Assembly: GCA_905147135.1 (NCBI GenBank)
Contig: LR990053.1
Coordinates: forward strand, 16,628,501-16,692,500
DNA: 64,000 nucleotides
Reading direction: 5' to 3'
Source: Blastobasis lacticolella
Taxonomy: Eukaryota; Arthropoda; Insecta; Lepidoptera; Blastobasidae
The translations under genes were made by a program, and so were the position numbers. Below the pieces are notes generated by a model. It was not told the origin of the DNA, did not search any database, and was given only the letters and a program-made list of their open reading frames with translations. Shown here in pieces: positions 56,908 through 64,000 of this stretch (its first letter is position 1; the number at the start of each line of letters is the position of its first letter).

Positions 56908-57837
56908 CTACAAAATGTTTGTCTTAGCTATCCAGCTGTTTTCAGTAGATGGAAGACCTAACCATTTGACATACACTTTATTTCCCTTTCTTCTTAAAAC
57001 TTTTTCTACTAGGTAGACATTCGGTTGCTTAGTCATTTGAATTTCTTGAGCATAAAATGCTCCTAAAATTGGTCTACATCGAGCATCTTCCAGTAAATAA
57101 GTTGTAGGGTTAGTATGCTGCACCTTTATTATCTTAAAAATTTCGGTCGACCAGTTAGGAGTAAAACCCTTTTCAAAGCATGCTTTATGTTTACTGATTC
57201 TTACAAAGTCCCCTACATCAAACTTTTTACATATTTTATTGTCCTTTGAATTGTATATGTCAATATACTTTTGTAATATAATATGTTTATTGGAATGGTT
57301 TATAGATGCAGGCTTTTGTCCAATAGTTCTGTGAAAAGTATTGTTGTATTCATACACCTTATCAGATAGTGTACCATCAACCCATTTGTTATTTCCTTTG
57401 AAGCTAAACTCTTTATATAATTTACTCTTTAATGTTCTTATTAGTCTTTCCACTATTGAAGCCTTTTTAGTTGAATAAGTAGAGTAGTGATTAATGTTAT
57501 ATTTTTCCATTATGTTTTTAAATTTATCATTGTAAAATTCAGTCCCTGCATCTGTTTGAAGATTCTTTGGTATCCTGCCTTTTTTCAGCACGTTTTCGAA
57601 TGCAATAGACAATGCCTGTTTATTTTTTTGCTTTAGCGGAATTGTCCAGGCATATTTCGAGAAACCATCAATAATGACTAAAATATATTTATACCCACAA
57701 TTTACTTTCGATATTGACTGCATATCAATCAAATCTGCTTGCCAAAGGTCATCTATATCCCTTAGTAACACATTCCTTCTAGGAAAGTTTCGTCTAGCGA
57801 CTTTATGAATTTCATTTACGACGTCGAATTTGCTCAT
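56908..57837 (-). CDS. Polinton integrase with C-terminal chromodomain
   Basis: A 309-residue DDE integrase of retroviral type that would insert the element's ends. The RNase H-fold core shows WQADLIDM (Asp35), LQTDAGTEFYN (Asp96) and ASIVERLIRTLKSKLYK (Glu130). A beta-rich region with VGDFVRISKHK follows at about 205-220. Residues 274-309 form a short chromodomain: YLVEKVLRRK, VYVKWLGLPSTENSW. Chromodomains can steer integration toward methylated histone chromatin in other elements. The N-terminal zinc-binding region is not evident and the frame starts close to the core, so the N-terminus may be shortened. The start overlaps the small coiled-coil gene by 26 bases. Confidence 0.9.
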   Translation of the reverse strand: MSKFDVVNEIHKVARRNFPRRNVLLRDIDDLWQADLIDMQSISKVNCGYKYILVIIDGFSKYAWTIPLKQKNKQALSIAFENVLKKGRIPKNLQTDAGTEFYNDKFKNIMEKYNINHYSTYSTKKASIVERLIRTLKSKLYKEFSFKGNNKWVDGTLSDKVYEYNNTFHRTIGQKPASINHSNKHIILQKYIDIYNSKDNKICKKFDVGDFVRISKHKACFEKGFTPNWSTEIFKIIKVQHTNPTTYLLEDARCRPILGAFYAQEIQMTKQPNVYLVEKVLRRKGNKVYVKWLGLPSTENSWIAKTNIL

Positions 57838-58048
57838 AATGTTTACTTAATGACCCTGCAATTGCACTTTTTTTATTGTCCTCTTCAATTTTACTTATTC
57901 GTTTTTGTAAAGATGCAATTGCTTTATTCAAATGCTCAAGTTTTTGTATACTATCAGTTAAAAGGTTATTAATATACTCTTTAATTACAGAATCTCGGAT
58001 TTTGAGATCTTTCATTAAATTGTCTGTCTGTTGGATTTCACTATTCAT
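57812..58048 (-). CDS. Small coiled-coil protein
   Basis: 78 residues. Heptad-like spacing of Leu, Ile and charged residues (LLTDSIQKLEHLNKAIASLQ, then KRISKIEEDNKK) predicts one coiled coil. The end GSLSKHYEQIRRRK overlaps the integrase start in another frame. It may be a separate protein or a displaced N-terminal extension of the integrase; I cannot decide. No known function. Confidence 0.5.
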   Translation of the reverse strand: MNSEIQQTDNLMKDLKIRDSVIKEYINNLLTDSIQKLEHLNKAIASLQKRISKIEEDNKKSAIAGSLSKHYEQIRRRK

Positions 58049-58113
58049 TTTTTATGTCCACCATATTGGAGGGACTTTTGATAACTGACAGATAATATGA
58101 TGTTAAAAGAGTT

Positions 58114-58674
58114 TTATTCTTCTATAACACCAGCTTCCTTTAATTCCTCAATTATTGAAATAATTTCGTTGTCGTGATTGCTGTTGCCGGCACTTTTTGA
58201 TGCTATCAAAATTTTCAATCTCTCAACTAATTCGTTGGGATCATCCCAGTAGATATAATCCGTATTGTTTTTATATTTCTTAAATCTAGGTAAGGCGCCA
58301 CCAATTTTTGTATTTAGGTCTTTTTGGAGTTTAGTCACACGATTTTGTTGTGAAAAAAGTGGTTTAATTACTTGACAGTACTTTATCCCCTTATCACCTT
58401 TTATCTGTCCCGATGGATGACAATCTCGTTTATGGGCGTTTGTTAACTCTAACATATCTTTATATATCATTTTGTCTTTGTCAGTTACTATCTTAAGATT
58501 AGGTTTACTACGTATTAAAAGTTCTGTTAATCCGGGAGTTAATTCATACTTTTTATTATTAAGAGTCATCACATACGATTTTCCATAACTTGATAAACTC
58601 TTTGATAGTGCAAGCGATACTTCCGAGTTTCCCATCATAAACTTTTTATTCACTACGTATACCAAATGGAACAT
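58114..58674 (-). pseudogene. DUF8207-like Polinton protein, C-terminal half
   Basis: The 186-codon frame contains the conserved blocks of a protein family widespread in insect Mavericks: ELTPGLTELLI, HPSGQIKGDKGIKYCQVI, and the strongly conserved YIYWDDPNELVERLKILIAS, then NEIISIIEELKEAGVI. The function is unknown. The Met used as start is probably fortuitous, because the N-terminal half lies in another frame at 58,646-59,056 and overlaps by 29 bases. The two frames would join near the MMGNS segment if one base were removed or two added. Confidence 0.7.
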
Positions 58675-59056
58675 TTATTCCTTCATAAATATCCATAACA
58701 TCTTCTTTTTTTAGAGAATTTAGTGTTTCGTTATTACTTTTTAAAGGAGATTTATAGTCATCACCACTATAATACTCAGCATCATCTTTAGAGTGCACTG
58801 TAATTAAATCTTTAAAATCTTCATAATCCGTAGAAGAATTTAATTGATGATCTATATCACTTTCCTGTGTTCCATTGGAAATAACACAATCTAAATAACT
58901 GCTATTTTTTTCTTTAGTCAGCCTTTCTAGAGGTTTTATGATAGGTTTAAATATTTTTTTAAACTTCAAATTCGCTTCTTCTTCCTCGGTATTGATTCTT
59001 TTGATTTTATTTTTTATAGTATTCACCGATTTAATAACTTGTTCTTTTATATTCAT
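58646..59056 (-). pseudogene. DUF8207-like Polinton protein, N-terminal half
   Basis: 136 codons with a genuine ATG. The N-terminus is amphipathic (KSVNTIKNKIKRINTEEEEA) followed by FKPIIKPLERL, as in the first part of the same family, and then an acidic, Ser-rich spacer. The frame ends GINVPFGIRSE, where the family would continue into the block found at the start of the next frame. One frameshift therefore separates the halves. Sequencing error or programmed shifting cannot be excluded. Confidence 0.6.
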
Positions 59057-59130
59057 TTTATTATTAACGTATCTTCGTCTGTTATTATCAACTACGTAAT
59101 TTTGAATGAGTTATTTGTATTATAATGATG

Positions 59131-59141
59131 TTATTTATATA
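59131..59141 (-). promoter_or_regulatory. Probable TATA box
   Basis: Minus strand TATATAAATAA, 75-85 bp before the ATG at 59,056. It lies in the gap before the ATPase stop at 59,152. Confidence 0.4.
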
Positions 59142-59151
59142 GACAGATACT

Positions 59152-59838
59152 CTAAAAGTATACAAATGTGTCAAAACTTTGTCTATACCTCCCGTTATTC
59201 AAAGCACAGTCTTTATTTATTAACAAAAAGTTAAAATTATTGCTCCATATAAGTCCACAAAGTTGCTTAAAGTTTAGCCAAGTCATGTCCATATTTACAT
59301 GCTCGTTGTATATATGTTTTAAATTGATATCATCTTGTTTAAAGATAATAAGAACATTAGCATTGTCTCTCAATAGTTGTTTGGGTATTTTGGAATAGGT
59401 TTGAGACAAATAAAAGCAGTCTATTCGTCTGTGTCTCCCCATAGCGAAGTAATTTCTTATGTTTACTTGATTTTCACAGGCAACATCATCAAAAATTATT
59501 ATAGAATCTGGCAGTGCGTCGTTGGGATGAATAACTTCCTTATTATCATTAAAAATTAACAACTGTGCTTCTGGAACTTTATCAATAATATGTCTTAAGA
59601 AACGATATTTTGATTGGAAGGTAGTCTTTGAATACAAGTAGATATGTTTAAACTTTAGACCATTCTCATGTATCAATAAATTTATCATAAGGTTGGTTTT
59701 ACCGCAATTTGATGGGCCACATATTATACAGCGAATGGTATTAGGCAATAGTAAACTATGTTTTGATGTTCTCTGTACATTGTTTTCTAGTTTTATATTA
59801 TTTACTTCCAATGTTTGAGTTTGCTTTACGAACTTCAT
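59152..59838 (-). CDS. Packaging ATPase (A32/FtsK-HerA type)
   Basis: An intact 228-residue P-loop ATPase that in Polintons and related viruses is thought to pump DNA into the capsid. Walker A is GPSNCGKT at 41-48, Walker B is SIIIFDD at about 112-118, and a conserved LSQTYSKIPKQLLRDNAN segment follows at 144-161. Length is normal for the family (about 200-270). A good TATA box lies about 35 bp upstream of its ATG. A divergent small gene starts on the other side. Confidence 0.9.
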   Translation of the reverse strand: MKFVKQTQTLEVNNIKLENNVQRTSKHSLLLPNTIRCIICGPSNCGKTNLMINLLIHENGLKFKHIYLYSKTTFQSKYRFLRHIIDKVPEAQLLIFNDNKEVIHPNDALPDSIIIFDDVACENQVNIRNYFAMGRHRRIDCFYLSQTYSKIPKQLLRDNANVLIIFKQDDINLKHIYNEHVNMDMTWLNFKQLCGLIWSNNFNFLLINKDCALNNGRYRQSFDTFVYF

Positions 59839-59871
59839 TTTGGGAGTGTATGAAAGCTGATCCTTCCTTTT

Positions 59872-59881
59872 CTTTATATAG
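59872..59881 (-). promoter_or_regulatory. TATA box of the ATPase gene
   Basis: Minus strand CTATATAAAG, 34-43 bp before the ATG at 59,838, so the 5' UTR would be very short. Confidence 0.5.
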
Positions 59882-60029
59882 GTACTTACGTCGGTACTTT
59901 TGTAAACAAACTTTGTGCATAAGCAAGAATGAAAAGTGAAACCCGCTATTCATTTTAACTCTAGTCTTTGAAGCATATACACACATCATCCTTCTTTGTG
60001 ATAACTAATATCACCACATTTACCAGTAG

Positions 60030-60119
60030 GTAAGTTGCTTTTTATGAAATATGTATATAACAATAATAGCTTGTATCAATTCTATTATTATTTAATAAAT
60101 TGTTGCATTTTTATTACAG
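60030..60119 (+). other. Predicted 5'-UTR intron
   Basis: A consensus donor GTAAGT at 60,030-60,035 and a pyrimidine-rich acceptor ending tttttattacag at 60,119 define a 90-bp intron that ends 2 bases before the ATG at 60,122. The size fits short insect introns. Confidence 0.5.
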
Positions 60120-60121
60120 AA

Positions 60122-60532
60122 ATGTCTGACGCCCTCTCTACTGGTAATGATAATTTAAAAATAAATTCCATTACAACTCCTTTTTACTATGCTCAAGATT
60201 TGTCTAGTTATTTAGATAATTATGACATGGGCAGCCTGAATGCAAATGAAGGAGAAAAATTGCCTGATAAATCTGATTTTTGTAAATCAACTCAAAAATC
60301 TGCTCGAAAATCCCAAAGGAAAACGTCAGCTTCGACATCGTATGTTATTCGTAAAACTTCGCGTAAAGGACGTCATCTGATAAAAATAGACATACTACCC
60401 ATGAATAATAGTGAAAATGATAATAGTCTTTCAGTGCAGTATATTGTTGAAAATGCGTATGATGAAATTATGGATGCTACGGAGACAGTGATTAATAAAA
60501 TTGTTAAAAGAATAAGTGAAAAAAACTTGTAA
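60122..60532 (+). CDS. Small unknown protein, the only plus-strand Polinton gene
   Basis: 136 residues starting MSDALSTGNDNL. The frame is open 29 codons further upstream, but that part is intron-like. The middle is basic and Ser-rich (KSTQKSARKSQRKTSASTS, then VIRKTSRKGRHLIKI). The C-terminal third is predicted helical (ENAYDEIMDATETVINKIVK). I do not recognise the family. Charge suggests nucleic-acid or capsid interaction, but this is not shown. It lies between ATPase and polymerase, transcribed opposite to both. AATAAA at 60,614-60,619 lies about 80 bp after the stop. Confidence 0.6.
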   Translation: MSDALSTGNDNLKINSITTPFYYAQDLSSYLDNYDMGSLNANEGEKLPDKSDFCKSTQKSARKSQRKTSASTSYVIRKTSRKGRHLIKIDILPMNNSENDNSLSVQYIVENAYDEIMDATETVINKIVKRISEKNL

Positions 60533-60613
60533 GAAATTATAAGATTGTAACACCAGAGTTATATTAAATATTTAATGGAATTGTGCAGTTTAATGGATGT
60601 TATTTTAATGACT

Positions 60614-60623
60614 AATAAATAAA
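60614..60623 (+). terminator. Poly(A) signals of the plus-strand gene
   Basis: Two overlapping AATAAA motifs in actaataaataaatg. Confidence 0.5.
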
Positions 60624-60846
60624 TGTCTTCAAGCAGTTTTATTTTATTCCAATACTTACCAGTACCTTCATTATAGTTTTGTTATGATTTCCCGCCCAGT
60701 AATTATTATAAAGAGTAAAAATAAAACAAACTCTGTTAATTAATAATAATCCTTTATTACTCCTTAACTTACTAACTGAAGTACATTTTAATTAAAGTAT
60801 AATATATAATTATCAACTAATTTTTAATTCTCTCACCACAAAGACA

Positions 60847-60852
60847 TTTATT
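60847..60852 (-). terminator. Poly(A) signal of the polymerase gene
   Basis: AATAAA on the minus strand about 70 bp after the stop at 60,922; another occurs at 60,753-60,758. The interval between the convergent genes (60,624-60,846) holds no gene. Confidence 0.5.
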
Positions 60853-60921
60853 ATTTCACAAATAAAATCAATCAATATTATTATGTAATTACCAGATCAA
60901 CCAGATATCAGTGTAAATAAA

Positions 60922-63900
60922 TCATAAAATTGTCTCACAGTGGCCCCAAGGTAGAGTTTCTATTTGATTTGGAAGTATTTGCCTCTTATCATCGTTTCTA
61001 CTTAACACTACTTTATTTGTTTCTTGAGAACATAATACATGACGAATAGCTCGAATGTTATTCATTTTACATCTTTTAATTTTATTTTGCAACAAGGTTT
61101 CTTTGTAATTTGATAATTTAAGTCGATTTGTGACAGACTTCTTTATACCTTTAGCCTTTTTAATTTGAGTTTTTACACTGTTTATGTAGTACAATTTTGC
61201 CCTCAAACCAATAAATTCGGAAATCACTTCACCTCCCATTTCATCCTTGAACAATCCAGGAATTTTTGCATTTACTCGAGGAATGCAATAGGGATTATCA
61301 GAGCTGAAATTGCTAGTATCAAATTCTGATAAATGTTTAGATATATCTTGATAAAAATCGTAAGTCTTAATAAAATATAATAAACTATCAGTATCAGTAT
61401 AGCAAAGTTGTGCATCATCTTTATATATTTTTTTAATAAAATCATAATGGAACTTATATAAGTGCTGTTTAGCATATTCCAACACGACAAAACCGATGTA
61501 TATAGGTCTATCCAAAATAATTTTTTCAGGGCTTAACTGAACAGCCGCAAAGTTTTCAGAGAATATAGATATATTTTGAAAATTTGGTTTAGTGATCAAT
61601 TTCTCAGCACCAATCTGTTTATTTGTTATATTATTGTTGTCTCTCCATTTCGTCACTAATTTAACATTAACCTGCTTTCGTTTATTCTCAATTGTTTTTC
61701 CGAAAATAGCATTGTTCATAAGCTTGAAAAAGTCTTTCTCGAATTCATTTGTACATATTTTTCGAAGTTCAGTATTTAAGTCAATATATCTTTTCAAATA
61801 ATTGTCTTGTCGGAATCTCAAAACACGATGAATATTTCTTAAAATAAGACCATTTTTTATACATTCTTTGAGATGCACATAATGGATTACATAATTATAT
61901 TTATCATATAAACTCGCAATAAGTTTGGGGCTCGTGCCTACTGGCGATATAAATCTTTCGGGAGCAAACGGCAAATCACTATGCAAAGCATGTAAGTGAT
62001 CTGGATATATCATATCGACTTCTAAAATATAACCAAATATACTGTCATCTAAAGTACTTGTTATATCTAAATTATCTATTTCTTGCCTAGATAGAAATGT
62101 AAAATCGGATATTGGATAGCTCTTAGTCATTGCGTAACCATATAAATTATTGCAATCAAGATACACTAAATAGCTGGACGGTATACTGTCATCATAGTGC
62201 GGTAAATATTTATTATTAGACTTAGCATGGCGCAACGAGCATTGAGCTAACCCGCCTCTGATTCCCTTTTCTAGCATTTGATATATCTCTAAGTTACTAA
62301 TTAATTCTAGTTTTACGTCTGTATACAGAAGCATAGCGTCCCAGCTTAAACTCGGCGATGTGACATAGTATGCTGGATCGAGTTTATAGTGAATTAAACT
62401 TATATTACGGAAGTTTTCGAAAACATCGCATAATAGTAATACGTCAGATTTTAAATATAAATCTGTGTATTCACCAAGATTTTGAATATTAAACTTTTTC
62501 CAAACTAATAAAGCATGATTGTAGTCATCCTCGCTTATATGGCTCATAGTTAGACTATTATAAAAATGTTCTTGTAAAGGTAATTTTATTTCATCATATT
62601 TTGCAAAAGAGTCCATGTAGTCATATGGATAAATACCTTTATGACGCAATAATTTAAATTTTGCCTTCTGTGGAAATTCTCGAGACAAATTAATAAAATT
62701 CGTATCAGATAAACTTTTACTTAATGTATCTAAACTTGCACTGAGGAAATGAAATGAATCTATAAATTTTATCTGAATTGGATATTGACTGTGTTCATTT
62801 TGTATCGTTTTAGTTATGGTTAAATATTTTTCTTTACTCTTAGGAATAATTTTAATAGGCCCATTGTATGTTGCTAATTCTTTTATAAACATGTGAGAAT
62901 CATAACCCGATAAGTTATGGATAACAACAGGTATGAACGGGCAAACTCGTAACATTAAATTACAATACGAATGGGCAGCTCCTCTGTATTCAGACGTAAC
63001 GTGATCATGATCACGCACCTTATCTCCGAATAAGTAGTTTCCGCAAATGTGACAAGTTGAAGCATTGAAATAATTACTCTTTTGGAAAACTGTCAATGGT
63101 TTCATGGGTTGTTTATTAGATAGTTGTTCAATGATATGCTTTGCATCTTCAATCAATAACTCGATAAACTTATCCACACAATCTTGACCTCTATATGTGA
63201 CATATTTATTCAACGTTGTGTCATAAGAGCAACATATATAATATGCAAAACATGCTGGTTTATGAACTTTGTATGTACGCGTATTCGCGCTAGTATTTAT
63301 ATTGGAGTTTTCCAATACACTTTCAAAGTCAGCGTAAATAACAAACGGAATTTTTTGTTTTCTGTCATAATTTTTAAACTGGAGTACTGTTTCAGGATCT
63401 GGTAAAATAGTCAATATTTTGGAACATTGATGTGTTCTGTACTTTGATTCATTGGTGAAAAACTGTAAACATGATTCACATAATAATACTTTGCCCTTAT
63501 GATGAGTGATCTGTCGTCTTACTAAACGAACGAGATCTTTTATTAAACAGTAATGTCCTTTATTATCTATTTCAAAATATAACAAATTGACATGGTTTTC
63601 TTTTTTAGTTTTCGTCAAATATAGTGGTCCTGTTACAAGGTATTTGTAATCTAAACCATATATATTTACACTTATTTCGAGATTTTTTGATTCAAATAAC
63701 TTGATATCATTAAATGAAGGAGGAAAAGTCATTCCTTCAGTACATAATACGGATGAATAATGTGGATACGAACTCATTCTGCATACATTTCTTTTACTAG
63801 GATGTAATGCAGCAACGATACTCCACAAGAAACATTTATTATCGGTATTCTTAATATTTAGGCAACTTTTGGTATTCTTGATAGCTAGAGGCAGATCTAA

Positions 63901-64000
63901 ATAAGATCCACCTTTCATTGGGCTATGCTTATTAATGTTAATCTCAAGGTGGCTTATAGACATGTAAGACCACCCTGAGTCACAATGCTCAAATTCAGAA
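60922..64000 (-). CDS. Protein-primed family B DNA polymerase (partial, 5' end off window)
   Basis: The replicative polymerase of the element. Counting from the Met at 63,963, exonuclease motifs are YADFES (Exo I, 210-215), HNLSGYD (Exo II, 349-355) and LKSDVLLLCDV (Exo III, about 504-514). Polymerase motifs are LDCNNLYG (A, 602-609), NNAIFGKT (B, 750-757) and CYTDTDS (C, 854-860). A Cys/His knuckle lies at 162-180. A block like recombination endonuclease VII (CHIC at 304-307, then VRDHDHVTSEYRGAAHSYCN) sits between Exo I and Exo II. The ending ETLPWGH is typical of the family. The frame stays open upstream of Met at 63,963 to the window edge, and that part (CDSGW) also matches conserved sequence, so the real start is outside. 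Confidence 0.95.
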   Translation of the reverse strand, partial: SEFEHCDSGWSYMSISHLEININKHSPMKGGSYLDLPLAIKNTKSCLNIKNTDNKCFLWSIVAALHPSKRNVCRMSSYPHYSSVLCTEGMTFPPSFNDIKLFESKNLEISVNIYGLDYKYLVTGPLYLTKTKKENHVNLLYFEIDNKGHYCLIKDLVRLVRRQITHHKGKVLLCESCLQFFTNESKYRTHQCSKILTILPDPETVLQFKNYDRKQKIPFVIYADFESVLENSNINTSANTRTYKVHKPACFAYYICCSYDTTLNKYVTYRGQDCVDKFIELLIEDAKHIIEQLSNKQPMKPLTVFQKSNYFNASTCHICGNYLFGDKVRDHDHVTSEYRGAAHSYCNLMLRVCPFIPVVIHNLSGYDSHMFIKELATYNGPIKIIPKSKEKYLTITKTIQNEHSQYPIQIKFIDSFHFLSASLDTLSKSLSDTNFINLSREFPQKAKFKLLRHKGIYPYDYMDSFAKYDEIKLPLQEHFYNSLTMSHISEDDYNHALLVWKKFNIQNLGEYTDLYLKSDVLLLCDVFENFRNISLIHYKLDPAYYVTSPSLSWDAMLLYTDVKLELISNLEIYQMLEKGIRGGLAQCSLRHAKSNNKYLPHYDDSIPSSYLVYLDCNNLYGYAMTKSYPISDFTFLSRQEIDNLDITSTLDDSIFGYILEVDMIYPDHLHALHSDLPFAPERFISPVGTSPKLIASLYDKYNYVIHYVHLKECIKNGLILRNIHRVLRFRQDNYLKRYIDLNTELRKICTNEFEKDFFKLMNNAIFGKTIENKRKQVNVKLVTKWRDNNNITNKQIGAEKLITKPNFQNISIFSENFAAVQLSPEKIILDRPIYIGFVVLEYAKQHLYKFHYDFIKKIYKDDAQLCYTDTDSLLYFIKTYDFYQDISKHLSEFDTSNFSSDNPYCIPRVNAKIPGLFKDEMGGEVISEFIGLRAKLYYINSVKTQIKKAKGIKKSVTNRLKLSNYKETLLQNKIKRCKMNNIRAIRHVLCSQETNKVVLSRNDDKRQILPNQIETLPWGHCETIL

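Larger units (their letters stand above)
53209..64000 (-). mobile_element. Polinton/Maverick (insect adintovirus-like), left 10.8 kb
   Basis: The gene set defines the class: protein-primed family B DNA polymerase, retroviral-type integrase with chromodomain, adenain-like protease, packaging ATPase and a double-jelly-roll capsid protein. All of these lie on the minus strand except one small gene. The left terminus is placed at 53,209 (AG, as in other Polintons) because homology between flanking direct repeats ends there. aacgtc at 53,203-53,208 would be the 6-bp target duplication, which cannot be confirmed because the right end is outside. The region is AT-rich and densely coding, unlike the host flank. 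Most frames are open; one gene is frameshifted. Confidence 0.9.

Noticed and set aside
53209..64000. Separate minor (penton) capsid gene
   Set aside because: None of the remaining proteins shows jelly-roll features I can recognise; it may be beyond the right edge or absent.

Overview
The window looks like an intergenic, repeat-filled stretch of an insect nuclear genome, most probably a moth or butterfly. I base that on dense SINE and LINE remnants whose sequences I associate with Lepidoptera (from memory, not from a search), on short introns and AATAAA signals, and on low coding density. I find no convincing host protein-coding gene, no real tRNA gene and no CRISPR array.

Positions 1 to about 53,200 are repeat country. 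Two tRNA-derived SINE families recur. Family A carries the phrase cacagcgccatctagcccc and family C carries gtaagagcatcggttagt; both have a decayed tRNA-like head. Several LINE families survive as 5'-truncated pieces: a C-terminal reverse transcriptase (RT) piece at 5.6-6.0 kb, an R1-clade element with its 16-bp target-site duplication at 19.9-22.5 kb, a jockey/CR1-like thumb region at 43.7-44.5 kb, and RTE-like tails at 37.0 and 46.5 kb. Other structure includes a 371-bp tandem array at 23.1-24.6 kb interrupted by a SINE, a fold-back element at 27.3 kb, a 5S rRNA-like fragment at 16.4 kb, and GC-rich repeat ends at 1-190 and 41.9-42.7 kb.

Positions 53,209 to the right edge hold most of a Polinton/Maverick (insect adintovirus-like) element, AT-rich and densely coding. 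Its left end is inside the window and its right end is outside. On the minus strand, reading from the right, lie protein-primed family B DNA polymerase (cut by the window edge), packaging ATPase, a DUF8207-like protein split by a frameshift, a small coiled-coil protein, a DDE integrase with a chromodomain, a core protein of adenovirus pX type, an adenain-like cysteine protease, a short basic peptide, a double-jelly-roll capsid protein, a possible RNase H-fold protein, and last, next to the terminus, a protein made of one complete BIR domain (inhibitor of apoptosis type). One small unknown gene with a 5'-UTR intron lies on the plus strand between ATPase and polymerase. Together these are a replication, packaging, capsid and integration set, plus a likely host-interaction gene.

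The three points I would look at first are the BIR gene inside the Polinton; the A-AAA-AAC heptamer directly before the stop of the core protein, which leads in the -1 frame straight into the ATG-less start of the protease; and a duplicated flanking sequence whose homology stops exactly at the predicted left terminus.
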